A DNA stretch of 64,000 nt from Branchiostoma floridae (Eukaryota; Chordata; Leptocardii; Amphioxiformes; Branchiostomatidae): NCBI RefSeq assembly GCF_000003815.2, contig NC_049995.1, forward strand, positions 12,629,436-12,693,435, given 5' to 3'. Shown piece after piece: positions 43,001 through 52,554 of the stretch. The notes under the pieces are model-generated. The model had not been told where the DNA came from. It ran no database searches and saw only the letters and a program-made list of their open reading frames with translations. Within the stretch, counting starts at the first letter, position 1. Each line of letters opens with the position of its first letter. The position numbers were made by a program, and so were the translations under genes.

Positions 43001-45232
43001 GGGCAACAGGAGAAATGGAATGTACAGGGGGAACTATCTTGGTGGACGGCATGTGTGTGGAAGACTGTCACCCCGAGTGTGATGGTGAGATTTTGTAATA
43101 GTCTTGTGTGATATTGCACCTACCATATTTGTTTTGTGCAACAGTGCAACAGTGGTTTCATTCAACTCTATGTTGCAGGGTGCATCCCACAGGCCCCTGG
43201 ATCGAAGCTGGACACCGAATGCCGTCTGTGTAAAAACTTTGCCATTCACCATGAGGATGGATCTACCCAATGCGTCGCGGAATGCCCAACCTATTATCAC
43301 ATTGCTCCCGATGGCGATGGCGCGACCTGCACACGTAAGTGCAAATTAATTGATTTATCATCTGGGCGTACTGGTTGCACGGATGGACATGACTCTCTTC
43401 CTCCATCCTTCCCTATCCTCCATAGCCTTGGGCAGATCTTCAGCCGAGCAGCCAGTATCTTCACAAATTTGATGTACATAATATGCTTTGCGTGGTCTAC
43501 CTCTGCTTGCAAGACCATGTTTGGGAGTCCACCGCAGAACGTCACTAATGATCTCATCTTTACTCCGCCTTGCGTGACTAGCAAACCTCAGCCTTCTTTC
43601 TCGTATGACTTGAGATAACCGTGGTAGAGTGCCATTTGACATTGCCAACAAATTAATTAGTTTGTACAAGTCAACAGTGAAGGATCTTAAAAGTTTATCT
43701 TAGGGGGTAGCCCTTTCATTTTTGTGTTGATTTGATCCCTGTGCAAGTAATTATTTTCTTTTTAGAGTTGCCAACCAAGGTTAGGGCCGACGGGAAATGT
43801 GGCCCCGGGTACCCAGCACCGCTAGCCAACCCAGGGCAGTGTAACGGAACGGGACCGGCTCCCTGTTGTTCAGCAGACGGATTGTGTGGATCGACGGAAC
43901 AGCACTGCGACTGCTCAACCTGTGTTGACTATCGTAAGTATATCTAAAAATAATTTCATCAGGTTGGTAGATCATAGGACATAAGAATTTTCTTTTGCAC
44001 GACCAATTTTCCTTCACCTGCTGACGTAGAGCTTCTAACTGGAGTTCTGCTTCTCGCCGCTATATGTAGCCGATGTAGGCAAGAACTCTATCCCAGACAC
44101 TCTGAAAGACATCGAAACGTCAGCAGGTGAGAAAAATTGGTTGTGCAAAAGAAAATTCTTATGTCGCATCGTAAGTATATCTTCAAAATGCAACTAAGTA
44201 AAACACTAACACTAGCATATAACTCTTCAATTGTTGAAATGTTTGGGTAACAAAACATGATCTAACGAATTTTAGATAACAGTCAAGTTTGGCATTTTTC
44301 TTTACTTATCCTCGTCATCCCATGTGGGACATAAGGCTGTGATAAGTTTCCTCCACTGGGGTCTGTTCTGTGCTGGGGGATGAGCAGCATCCCAGGGGAT
44401 CCCAATGGCCGCTTGGTCTTTAGCCACAGTACATCTCCATGTAATTTTAGGACGTCCCCGTTTTCTCTTCCTCTCAGGGGCCCAATGCAGAGCAACTTTG
44501 GGAATACGGTCATCCGACATCCGCAAGTTTGGCATGGTGATATTTTATTTTTATGTAGTATTCGTGAAATGAAATTTATTACTTCAAATTCTAGGGCCCA
44601 AATGGAGGGATGACGGTAGATGTGGTGCCGACTTCAGGGCATTAGGAGCGAACCCCGGACAGTGTGACCCACACGGAGAGAAGCCCTGCTGTTCCGTCGG
44701 CGGTTATTGTGGGGGTTCTTCGACTGGACATTGCACTTGCCACGGATGTGTGGACTATAGTAAGTTTAGCTCTCCATTTCTCAGAACACACCAGGGTAAG
44801 AGTGACTAATCCAGTCCTCTAGCATCTTTGAAAGTACAAGAAACTTAGGAACTCAGCTAAAGTACTACCTATAACAGTAGATAGTACTCATGCACTCTCT
44901 TACACAAACCCCAAATCTCTGCCCAAAACGACCGCGTCATTTTGAAATCTTGAGTTGTCATCGATTTTCAACTAACACGGTTTTGTGCTGAATTAGGCCA
45001 GTTTGCGTCGGATTTTGACTACCATTACGATGTTATGTTCAAAGTAAAGATGGCGGCGGATGAACGTGCGTGTCTTTGCTATTTGCCATTAAACACAATG
45101 GAAACTATTTATACTATGCATCGGGCATATTGTGAGTCGATACTCTTCTAGCCGACCTCCTGACCAAATCGACCGCTTTTTCCCGGTCCCCCGGGTGGTC
45201 CTCTTGGGCAGGTTTGACTGTCAGAATATATA

Positions 45233-45276
<44 letters not shown>

Positions 45277-48200
45277 TCGCACGATATGTATATTTGTATA
45301 AAAATCAGTCATTGCTTGTCATGTTAGGACCTTCAGGACCAAAGAAATACCGGGATGACAGTAGATGTGGACGTTACTTCCCCGCACCAGGCGCGAACCC
45401 CGGACAGTGCAACCCGAAGGGAAACGAGCCTTGCTGTTCTGCTAGTGGCTTTTGTGGCAATACAAATGCTCACTGCACCTGCTCTGGCTGTGTGGACTAT
45501 AGTAAGTGAAGCAAAAACACAATGGGTTAAAGATACCTGCTTGTCATATATCATATTATATGTAGAACAAGAACCATTTTTGGAATCAGAAATATAATAT
45601 ACTTTCCATTAGGAAAGGGTATTGTCATGTACATGTGGTCGAATAACTATCAAATACAACTTTTTATTTCTTATATGCACACACACACACACACACAGAT
45701 AGACAGGCACACACATATACATTCATCGCATCATATACATATTTGCATAAAAAATCAGTCATTGCTTGCAGTTGACAGACGAACAGTAAGCCACTTTTCT
45801 CTTGAAATCGCAGAACCCACAAATTTTGGAAAGGTGGGGCTTTTCGTCTCCCTCTGCTTCCAAAAAAGAAGTCAAACCCAACCTGTTTAGAAATAGCCAA
45901 CACTAGTATTAGAGTAGAATATTGTTCATAACTGTCCATTGTCACCTGTATATCTACAGTGTTTCTACCATGTGCTTGCAATTAGCCCTCGGGCACGAAC
46001 CATCCTCCTACGCAGGGACATCCAACAGCCAAACTGCCTGTCTGGATGTACCCTGCTCTTTTAAGCGTCACTCTTAGATCCTGTGGACGCCCCCCCCCCC
46101 CCCCCAAAACAAGTGTCAGCCAATCAGAAAAAAAGCTTTCCGTTTTCCAAAGCTGTCTCCCATGTATAAGGGTAACCTCTTTAATATTCATAAGCAGGGC
46201 GGTCAGGAACTAAGGGTGACGGTTGAAAGAGAAGGGTACATCCAGACAGGCCGTTTGGCTGTTGGATGTCCCTGCGTAGGAGGCTGGGACGAACTTTCAA
46301 ATGAACTTCTTCTTTATGTAATTTCAGAACCAAAAAAATACCGAGATGACGGAAAATGCGGAGATTCCTACCCGGCACCAGGCGCGAACCCCGGACAGTG
46401 CAACCCGGAGGGAGGCAAACCCTGCTGTTCCGACCGTGGAACATGTCGTGGTGGCAATACTGCTGATTTCTGCACCTGCCCTGGCTGTGTGAACTATGGT
46501 CAGTGCAGCAGAAACACACAATGGGTTAAACCTTCCCGCTTATTGTGGAACACACTTATCAAGACCTCTTTTTTTAATCAGCAATATTATATACTATCCA
46601 AGTTAAAGGTAAGAACACGTACCTGAAAATATTCGATGGCTATCTGTCCGTGATCAAGATGGACAGATAGCCATCGAAAATTTGAAGGTATGTATTCTTA
46701 CCTTTAAAAGTACGTCACTGTTAGAAGAAAAGTCCTATCATATTGTGTTCATACGTGACTAATTTTAATGAACGATACTTTCCAAGGATATTGCAATGTA
46801 CTCACTCACTCATGGTGTGGAATTTCTATCATTTAAGATCTATCTCTATGTATACCGCTAATTCACCTTTATCCACAGGGTAACCTATATCCGTTGTCTC
46901 TAAACGGAGGGTATTTAGGGACATAAAGTAAAAGGACGGCGGTTTCAAATTTCAACATTTTTACAATTGTACGGTTTGAAAACACTGTCCGTCCACATGA
47001 TGTACATAAGTACCTTGTTTTTTTAGAAACAACGAATATAGGTTACCAGCGGATAAAGGTGAACTAGCGTTACAAATTATCCATTGCTTTCAAATTGCAG
47101 GACTCAAAAAATGGAGGACTGACTTTAAGTGTGGTCCCAATTACCCAGCGCCAGGAGCCAACCCCGGACAGTGTGACCCGAATTCAGGCGCACCATGCTG
47201 TTCCGCCGGCGGTTGGTGTGGAGGTTTGCCTTCACATTGCAGCTGTGCAGGCTGTAGGGACTACCGTAAGTGCATCCTCCTAAGCAGGGACATCCAACAG
47301 CAAAACCGCCTGTCTGGATGTACCCTGCTCTTTCAACCGTCACTCTTAGTTCCTGTGGACGTCCCCCCCAAACCAGCTGTCAGCCAATCAGGGATAGGCC
47401 TTTCAGTTTTCAAAACAGGTCTCGCATATATAAGGATAAGCTCATTAATATTCATAAGCCGGGCGGTCAGGAACTAAGAGTGATGGTTGAAAGAGCAGGG
47501 TACATCCAGACAGGCGGTTTTGCTGTTGGATGTCCCTGTGTAGGAGGAAGCGTAAGTGTTGCTAACTGAAGACAGCAAAAATGAACTTTATAATAAATTT
47601 GGGGGAAAATGTCTTTAAATGGGGCAAAAAATCGAAATTTTGAAATATGATCACACCCACTTTAGGGGTGATGCATTGGGTCATTTGACATTGTGCTTAA
47701 AAATTGGCATCTAGCATGAAATAAACCCCCATCTCACCAAAAAAAACTCATCTGCATTAATATATGCAATAGGGCACAGCCATATGGTCATTCAGAGAAT
47801 GCTTGCCGCCATATAACTGCCGAACGACTTGTGCTAGGGCTACGAAATTTGTTGACTTTTCCTAAAAATTACTTGGCAACAAATTATAAAGGACGTGACC
47901 GATTGCGTAATCCAGCATGCCTAAGTCTTGATGCATGTTTCTGACTGGCTAATATGCTGTATCATGGATCAATTGCAACTTCTTTCTTGCATCCTCCTAA
48001 CGCCCGGTCCCCAACGGCATTAGCCTATGGGGCCCTGCTATCTCATGCCCTATCAGTGGTTATTATGATTTTCGCCACAAACTAGCTGTCAACCAATCAG
48101 AGAATAGGCTTTTCTTGGGCTTTTTGTTGTCGCAAGCTGTCTCGCAAAGGCCGCTGGGAAGCTATCAGCCAATCATGTTACGTATTACATGGCTCCATCC

Positions 48201-48538
48201 TCCTACGCCCGATCCCCAACGGCTGACTGCCCATATAAGGGCAAGCTCATTAATATTCATAAGCAAGGCGCCCCTAATAACTGAATTCTGTGGCTGAGTT
48301 GTCAGGGGTGATATCGCTAGGCTTTGCCGCGATTGTCAACCCTGAGTGTGAGGGTGCTTTCTTGCTGAACATTGAAAAATATTCCGTTTCTTCCTCTTAA
48401 ACCCAGTTTCACAGTATACAACCTAATAGAACTGAAGACGCACTGTTCTTACGCATGGTTTGACGTGACTGTGCATGGAACAAGTCTTTTACCCCCTTTT
48501 TATTTCTTTATATCGCAGGTACGTATACTGGAAAGTGA
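29480..48538 (+). CDS. MACPF-domain protein with cysteine-rich and hevein-like C-terminal array
   Basis: Twenty-nine exons join in phase into 1288 codons plus TGA: 29480-29597, 30149-30268, 31242-31415, 31883-31944, 32777-32874, 33377-33527, 34178-34290, 34877-35024, 35281-35363, 35516-35622, 35738-35933, 36645-36893, 37387-37482, 37979-38072, 38848-38985, 39506-39585, 39866-39950, 40584-40670, 41415-41503, 41959-42166, 42394-42540, 42880-43084, 43179-43334, 43766-43933, 44595-44759, 45328-45501, 46328-46498, 47101-47265, 48519-48538. Order: hydrophobic signal or anchor (residues 4-26), acidic run (138-158), MACPF domain (about 230-580; GFDGRGDYS at 253-261, signature YGTHF at 398-402), a region resembling farnesoic-acid-methyltransferase-like domains (about 765-925, weak), cysteine-rich segment (927-1001), five hevein-like domains (1002-1282). 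MACPF proteins form membrane pores in immunity and other settings; pore activity here is not shown. Secretion is inferred from the N-terminus. Confidence 0.85.
30386..30660. mobile_element. Tigger/pogo-like MITE fragment
   Basis: CAGTCAAACCTGTATTAGTG at the left and CGACCACCTGACCAAC inside match the 26726-27199 family. The right end is degraded after an A17 run. Confidence 0.55.
30732..31192 (+). mobile_element. hAT-like MITE (TAGGG...TGGGTACC family, copy 3) inserted in a LINE tail
   Basis: Termini TAGGGCTGGGTACCGGTAC and GTACCGGTACCCACCCCTA. Flanking sequence 30680-30731 (TGTGTAATAGTTGTTACCAT) and 31193-31235 (ATGTACAATTGTCCTGCAAT) are the two halves of one LINE-type 3' tail; the intact inverse of that tail is at 62828-62890. 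This fixes the element's boundaries. It lies in intron 2 of the MACPF gene, just before exon 31242. Confidence 0.82.
32085..32400 (+). repeat. About 60-bp minisatellite, six units
   Basis: Units of the form TTGGTGCTGAATGTGTAGTC and TGTAGAACA(CTA)TAAAGAATGGTTCT repeat about six times in the MACPF intron between 31944 and 32777. Minus-strand open frames through it are artefacts. Confidence 0.88.
33828..34160. mobile_element. Foldback MITE with GTAACGCTAGTTCACC termini (copy 1), containing (TA)n
   Basis: Termini GTAACGCTAGTTCACCTTTA and TAAAGGTGAACTAGCGTTA, with internal GATATCAAGT(C/T)GACGGA and complement. A (TA) run at about 33947-33998 lies inside. It ends 17 nt before the acceptor of exon 34178. 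Copies at 39038-39259 and 46852-47073. Confidence 0.8.
37235..37320 (-). mobile_element. SINE tail fragment
   Basis: ATAGGCGAAGCAGGGGTTAC and CCGGAATGGTTTGATGT are the reverse complement of 17645-17720 in the 17383-17885 SINE. Confidence 0.7.
39038..39259. mobile_element. Foldback MITE with GTAACGCTAG termini (copy 2)
   Basis: GTAACGCTGGTTCACTTATA at the left and AAAGGTGAACTAGCGTTA at the right, with the same central arms as copy 1 (GATATCAAGTTGACGGACCG). It is in the MACPF intron after exon 38985. Confidence 0.8.
40871..41253 (+). mobile_element. tRNA-derived SINE with a CR1-like 3' tail
   Basis: Head with GGTGCAATCGGCAGGGGG and GGGTTTGAATCC (B box-like), then the shared body CCCTTGGGAAAGACAC, ACGACTTTCCTCACATCACT and GGATAGGATGATAAATGG. 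Its end CCGGTGTGTTACGCC and AAGGCGGTTTACAGGGTAT matches the 3' tail of the LINE at 19420-19490. Confidence 0.8.
42565..42766. mobile_element. MITE with ACTGTAAATGCAGAAATGTT termini (copy 1), TA target
   Basis: Left CTGTAAATGCAGAAATGTTT, right TTAAATGCATTTACAG, flanked by TA. The interior is built of alternating CCACCGCGAA / TTCGCGGTGG words. The second copy is at 62178-62368. It sits 24 nt after the donor of exon 42540. Confidence 0.85.
43345..43670 (-). mobile_element. LINE C-terminal remnant (RTE-like)
   Basis: The minus-strand frame encodes RERRLRFASHARRSKDEIIS followed by LRWTPKHG and SRGRPRKAYYVHQICEDTGC, the usual tail region after reverse transcriptase in this kind of LINE. It fills the MACPF intron after exon 43334. 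Confidence 0.75.
43946..44165. mobile_element. Foldback element flanked by a duplicated splice donor
   Basis: The arms ACATAAGAATTTTCTTTTGC (about 43979) and its complement (about 44146-44164), extended by CACCTGCTGACGT / ACGTCAGCAGGTG, form a long hairpin. The element is flanked by ATCGTAAGTATATCT at 43931-43945 and again at 44166-44180. The first copy contains the donor of exon 43766-43933 and the second is an identical decoy. Confidence 0.78.
44290..44550 (-). mobile_element. LINE C-terminal remnant
   Basis: The minus-strand frame encodes RIPKVALHWAPERKRKRGRP, then KITWRCTVAKDQ and QNRPQWRKLITALCPTWDDE, a standard LINE ORF2 tail. It lies in the intron before exon 44595. Confidence 0.78.
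44918..45220. mobile_element. Tigger/pogo-like MITE, 5'-truncated
   Basis: It matches the right three-fifths of 26726-27199 (ACGACCGCGTCATTTT, CAGTTTGCGTCGGATTTTGA) and ends GGGCAGGTTTGACTG. Confidence 0.7.
45224..45273. repeat. (TA)n microsatellite
   Basis: About 25 TA steps with one TTTA interruption, 55 bp before the acceptor of exon 45328. Confidence 0.95.
45680..45775 (+). repeat. Copy of the intron end before exon 45328, without its exon
   Basis: After a (CA)n run, ATTCATCGCATCATATACAT and AAAATCAGTCATTGCTTGCAG repeat 45273-45322 (ATTCATCGCACGATATGTAT, AAAATCAGTCATTGCTTG). The copy ends at a usable-looking acceptor, but no hevein-like exon follows. It may be what remains of a lost domain exon. 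Confidence 0.65.
46001..46286. mobile_element. hAT-like MITE with CATCCTCCTACGCAGGGACA termini (copy 1)
   Basis: Long inverted arms (about 80 bp) CATCCTCCTACGCAGGGACA / TGTCCCTGCGTAGGAGG around CCAATCAG and TTAATATTCATAAGC. Flanks GCACGAAC (45993-46000) and GGACGAAC (46287-46294) are a likely 8-bp target duplication with one change. A poly-C run lies inside. It ends about 35 nt before the acceptor of exon 46328. Confidence 0.8.
46614..46708. repeat. Small hairpin element
   Basis: TTAAAGGTAAGAACACGTAC with GATGGCTATCTGTCC on the left pairs with GGACAGATAGCCATC and GTATTCTTACCTTTAA on the right, around a short GTGATCAAGAT loop. Confidence 0.75.
46852..47073. mobile_element. Foldback MITE with GTAACGCTAG termini (copy 3)
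   Basis: Left CCGCTAATTCACCTTTATCC, right GGATAAAGGTGAACTAGCGT; the body matches copies 1 and 2. It ends 27 nt before exon 47101. Confidence 0.78.
47273..47550. mobile_element. hAT-like MITE (copy 2) inserted at a splice donor
   Basis: Same family as 46001-46286 (CATCCTCCTAAGCAGGGACA and TGTCCCTGTGTAGGAGG). It is flanked by a perfect 8-bp duplication CGTAAGTG at 47265-47272 and 47551-47558. The left copy is the last exon base plus the donor of exon 47101-47265, so the insertion duplicated the donor. Confidence 0.88.
48170..48285. mobile_element. Degenerate relative of the CATCCTCCTACGC MITE
   Basis: TCCATCCTCCTACGCCCGAT and CATTAATATTCATAAGCA are shared with 46001-46286 and 47273-47550; the remainder is rearranged. 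Related CATCCTCCTAACGCCC sequence also lies at about 47990. Confidence 0.5.
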
Positions 48539-48758
48539 TGCGATGACCCAAGCGTCAGAGTGAGTGCAGCAGATGTGTAGAGTACAGGAAACCTACACCA
48601 TCAAAAGACGCTCACACGTTGCTTCAACTTTTTTGGCAATTCTGCACAAACCTGCACGTGTAGATAACAAGATGGATTAAAATATATTTCAGTGATAGAA
48701 ACTATAGAAACCACTGCAATCATGAATCCAATGGCACAAGAAGCTTTTGTTAGTAAAT

Positions 48759-48944
48759 TCGTGTGTGTGTGTGTGTGTCTGTGACAGTGTGTGTCTGGGG
48801 CCTGGCAACATAACTCGAAAAACTGTGTGTGTATGTGGAAAGTTGTTGGAGTGGGCTAAAATGAAAGTTAATTTGCATAATAGACCTCTAATGTGTGTAT
48901 GTATGTGTGTGTGTATGTGTGTGTGTGTGCGTGTGAGAGAGAGA

Positions 48945-48979
<35 letters not shown>

Positions 48980-48988
48980 TGTGTGTGT

Positions 48989-49047
<59 letters not shown>

Positions 49048-49060
49048 TACTAGTGAGAGT
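48759..49060. repeat. Compound (GT)n/(GA)n microsatellite
   Basis: Alternating blocks of GT and GA dinucleotides with short unique spacers, just after the end of the MACPF gene. Open frames through it are artefacts. Confidence 0.95.
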
Positions 49061-51420
49061 GAGAGTGAGAGAGCATTAGTGTTTGTGTGTGGTATACGTA
49101 GGGTGGGTGATTCTTCTGGTTTTGTAGTTGTGAGTGTTTGTGTGCGTAGGAGCTACGTGTGATATTTGGAAGGTGGGTAGTGATAAGGGAAAGCCACAGT
49201 TAGGTTTGGTAATTGGCACCCTAGAATTTTTTATCCTGGCGTAGATAGTTTAAAGACAATAAGTGGTATAGGTTTGAACCCCATTGGCTCTTTGTGGAAC
49301 CGTAGGGACCGATATTATTCAAGATTTAAAAGATGGTAACTCAAGAAGGGTTGGAAGGATGATAATATTTTTTGGGTTTTGTAGATAATTTCATAATTAA
49401 CTCAATAACTCAAGAAGGGATTGCCGGATCGTCAAAATTTTCGGCCTATAGATAGCTTGAATTAAGACAATTTGGAACAATAATTCAAATCCACTGCATT
49501 CCATGGTAGGGCTCTCTTATAATTACTTGTGGCATATACATATAAAACTGAGAAGTGAGGAAAGGCGATATCATTATGCAAATGAATTGAATGAGAAAAT
49601 TACTGATTCAGAAGCAAAGTGAAGGTGAAAAGAGTTATATCTAAAACAAGCCATTTGCAAGGTTAACATCAGTTGGCGAATGTATGCGGTCTTGGAATTC
49701 TACAAGTTGAAGTTGCTCTGATACCTTTGTAACAGCCGTAAGCAATGTTTGTCAGATTTCAACAAGTACGACACTTCAAAACATTAATCTCCCTCTTTCC
49801 CAATTTTTATCTTAAGTCATATCATATAGTATATTGTACTCAAAAGGGTGTTACAGAAAAGTTCAGTACCTGTTCTAGCTTCTCCTAGATATTCAATACT
49901 GATTTTAATGCAGATCATACCATCAAACAAAAAGTAACTGATAATGAAATGTAGACGTAAACAAGCATAGCCATGTGTCATAATGTTGTATTTTTCGGGT
50001 GATTTGGTGGCTATGAGGTCACATAAAATTAACTTTATTGATGGCATCCTCCGAAATCCTATTATCTAACATTAAAGTAAGAGAAAGTAATTATAACATG
50101 CTTGATTTTGAAAGAATTAATCTTAAAACTACCACTTCAGGTTAAAGAAACTAAAAGAAATCATTCTACCGGTATGACTAAAATAAGGAAAGCAGTATTA
50201 AACAATCGTTAAGACTTAGAATTCAACTCATCTTTTATCTCAAAGCTCTACAGTTAAAAACGTTATTGAAAACGCCCAGATGTAATCCATTGAATTAATT
50301 TTATTTAGATAATCAGAACTTCAACTACATGGACAGCAGATGTGATGTGATAACATCTTGTCAGTTTGGAATTGGTAGAAAGCGCAGACAACAAGGGTAA
50401 AGTCAAATTAATGTATCATAATTATGATAGTTCATCAAAACAACATCACCAATTGCAAATTTTTGTTAATGACGCTGTAGGGACAATAGACAAAGCATTG
50501 ACTTCTACGTTTGGTAAAAGTACATGATTTCACGTCTGATGCCCTTTACATGTCCGTACTGTCCACCAGACCAAAGTGAAAAGTAATTTGGGAAAATTTT
50601 GAACACTGGTCACGATTTTGTGAGGATTTGTACGAATGAATGCGAGCAGTATTCTTTTTACTGCTGCTTGTATGACTGCAATATCCGCTGTCAATCGACA
50701 ATTCTTGGCATAACAACGCCGATGAACATAATGTCATTCCAATTTGGTTTGAATAAACTTGTAGTTGTTGTTCTTATGTGATTTGTCTGGCGTTATATTT
50801 TCAAATGTATACTTTACTGGGAGATGGCTTCGACTATTCCTTGAATATGTCGAAGCTTTGGAGAGTAAAGTTAAAGAGAATAGATAATTGTATTCTTAAT
50901 TGGCAAATGTAAATATATCACTGGCTGGCTGTTAGGTAAGTAAGAAAGGTGAAGACTTGAAAGGAAAAAAATACACAAGAGGATATCAAATGATTTTAAG
51001 AAATTTTTGGAAGAAGAAACTCAAAACGTCGTCGCTGCATCAAAATACATGATGTGATAATATTTCACCCAACATAGCAGCCCGCTACCTCAAATGTCCA
51101 AAAAGTCGAGTTTTGAAAATCCTGACCAGCGGAAGTTATGGTAGCAGAACACAGCATTTATGCTCGACGTATGGCGCGGGTAGATAAAGTAGTACGGACA
51201 AAACTGTCGAAGGCTGGGTAGAAAGCCTTATTTGAGAGACAGTCAGATATAACCTGTGCTGCAAATCTAAACTACTGCACCCTACACTTTTTTTTTCAAT
51301 ATGAAACGTATTTTAAATTTTCCATGAAAAGAGCTGCAACAATTATTTTCCTCATCAATTATGCAAATGACATCCATGTTTCCATATCTAACGCATATTC
51401 TCTTGTAAGCAAATGCTTAC
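49060..51420. other. No recognised gene
   Basis: AT-rich sequence without exon-like frames in splice context. AACTCAAGAAGGGTTGG and AACTCAAGAAGGGATTG near 49330 and 49405 form a weak local repeat. Confidence 0.5.
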
Positions 51421-51424
51421 TTAC

Positions 51425-51650
51425 TTGCTTAAGTTGAGTCCATCCAGTCTCGAGTTGTGATGGCAGACCATGCGTCCCTGTCAATCATTGCTCGTCGTAG
51501 GCCGTCAACTTCAAGGACCGTGTCTTTCCTGAGCATGTCTGTGTATGTTGCTGCCAGCCTTCCCGGCCTCCTCTTCCCATGCCTGGGTGTCCAGAGTACC
51601 AGGTCAGCAACTATTTCCTTGCTCCTGAGGCAGTGACCTGCAAATACTAC
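51425..51650 (-). mobile_element. LINE C-terminal remnant
   Basis: Minus-strand translation includes EIVADLVLWTPRHGKRRPGR and LAATYTDMLRKDTVLEVDGL, then RDAWSAI, the conserved tail of an RTE/CR1-type reverse transcriptase protein. It is 5'-truncated. Confidence 0.75.
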
Positions 51651-52233
51651 TTTTAGAATACTAGTACTTAACAGTCTTCTTCTCTTAGAACTAGATTAAA
51701 ATCTTACTATAGGGCTTTAAAAGGGCTCACATGACTGTTACTATACTAGTTATAATAAAGCAAGGCAACAAATTTGTCTCTTTTCTCAAGACATTTACTC
51801 TGAAAAGAAACGCAAACATTTAAGTACTTCATGTGTATACTTGTTGCATATTGATGACTTTCCTGTTTACAATGCTTAAAGAAAATCTTCATATTGTACA
51901 AGTCTTACAGTCGCATACTGGATACTAGTACTAGGCAAGTATACAAGCAGTTTACAGAAACTAACATCAACAAATATACCAACCACAACCTCTCATTTAA
52001 TTGTTTATCACACTTTAGAAAAATAAAATAAAAACAAAGTCAACAGAGAAAGATGTATGACTGTACATGTAGTATGACCTGACAGTAGTTTCAAACACAA
52101 AGGAAGAGTTGATTCTACCCAATTTTGATAGCACTAAAGTGGTAGTAATGTTGACAAAAAATTATGCTTAACTCTAGATCCACGTTGAAAATCTTGTGTC
52201 TTGAAGTTACAAATCTAATCCTAGTACAGAATG

Positions 52234-52554
52234 CAGGGCTCGAAATACCTGCTGCATATGCAGGTTAGTGCAGGTAAAATTGGGGCTGTGCCGGTATTTC
52301 TAATGTGTACCTGCACTGGTCCATGTACTGGGTTTTATACATAAATGTCCTATGATGTAGGTGTGTATGGATTGGTATGTGCTGCATTGATAAAGTATGA
52401 AAGAAAAAATAGGAATGCATGGTTCCTGAACAATTTCAGTATGATTCATAATTCATAAGTTTAGAGTGGTGCAAGTAAAATTTGTTTGGTGCAGGGAAGT
52501 TTCAATGTTACCTGCACCGGTGCAGGCATGCAGAAAAAAGTATTTCGAGCCCTG
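52234..52554 (-). mobile_element. hAT-like MITE, CAGGGCTCGAAAT termini (copy 3 of 3)
   Basis: CAGGGCTCGAAATACCTGCT to TATTTCGAGCCCTG, an inverted relative of 859-1200 and the same way round as 25383-25724. It lies downstream of the THRAP3/BCLAF1-like gene. Confidence 0.78.

Larger units (their letters stand above)
43766..47265 (+). other. Five tandem hevein-like domain exons of the MACPF gene
   Basis: Exons 43766-43933, 44595-44759, 45328-45501, 46328-46498 and 47101-47265 each encode one domain of the pattern CG...P..GANPGQC(N/D)P...PCCS..G.CGG.....HC.C.GCVDY (eight or more cysteines). All begin and end in phase 1, so they can be duplicated or skipped without breaking the frame. CCS..GxCG resembles the core of hevein-type chitin-binding domains. 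The GANPGQC part is an extension I cannot name. Chitin binding is inference. Confidence 0.75.

Noticed and set aside
46162..46626. Longer hevein exon starting at 46162
   Set aside because: The added 5' part is a MITE arm. The acceptor at 46326-46327 and phase 1 continuity define the exon start.
48747..49028. Cysteine/valine-rich 93-codon frame
   Set aside because: It is a translation of the (GT)n/(GA)n microsatellite.
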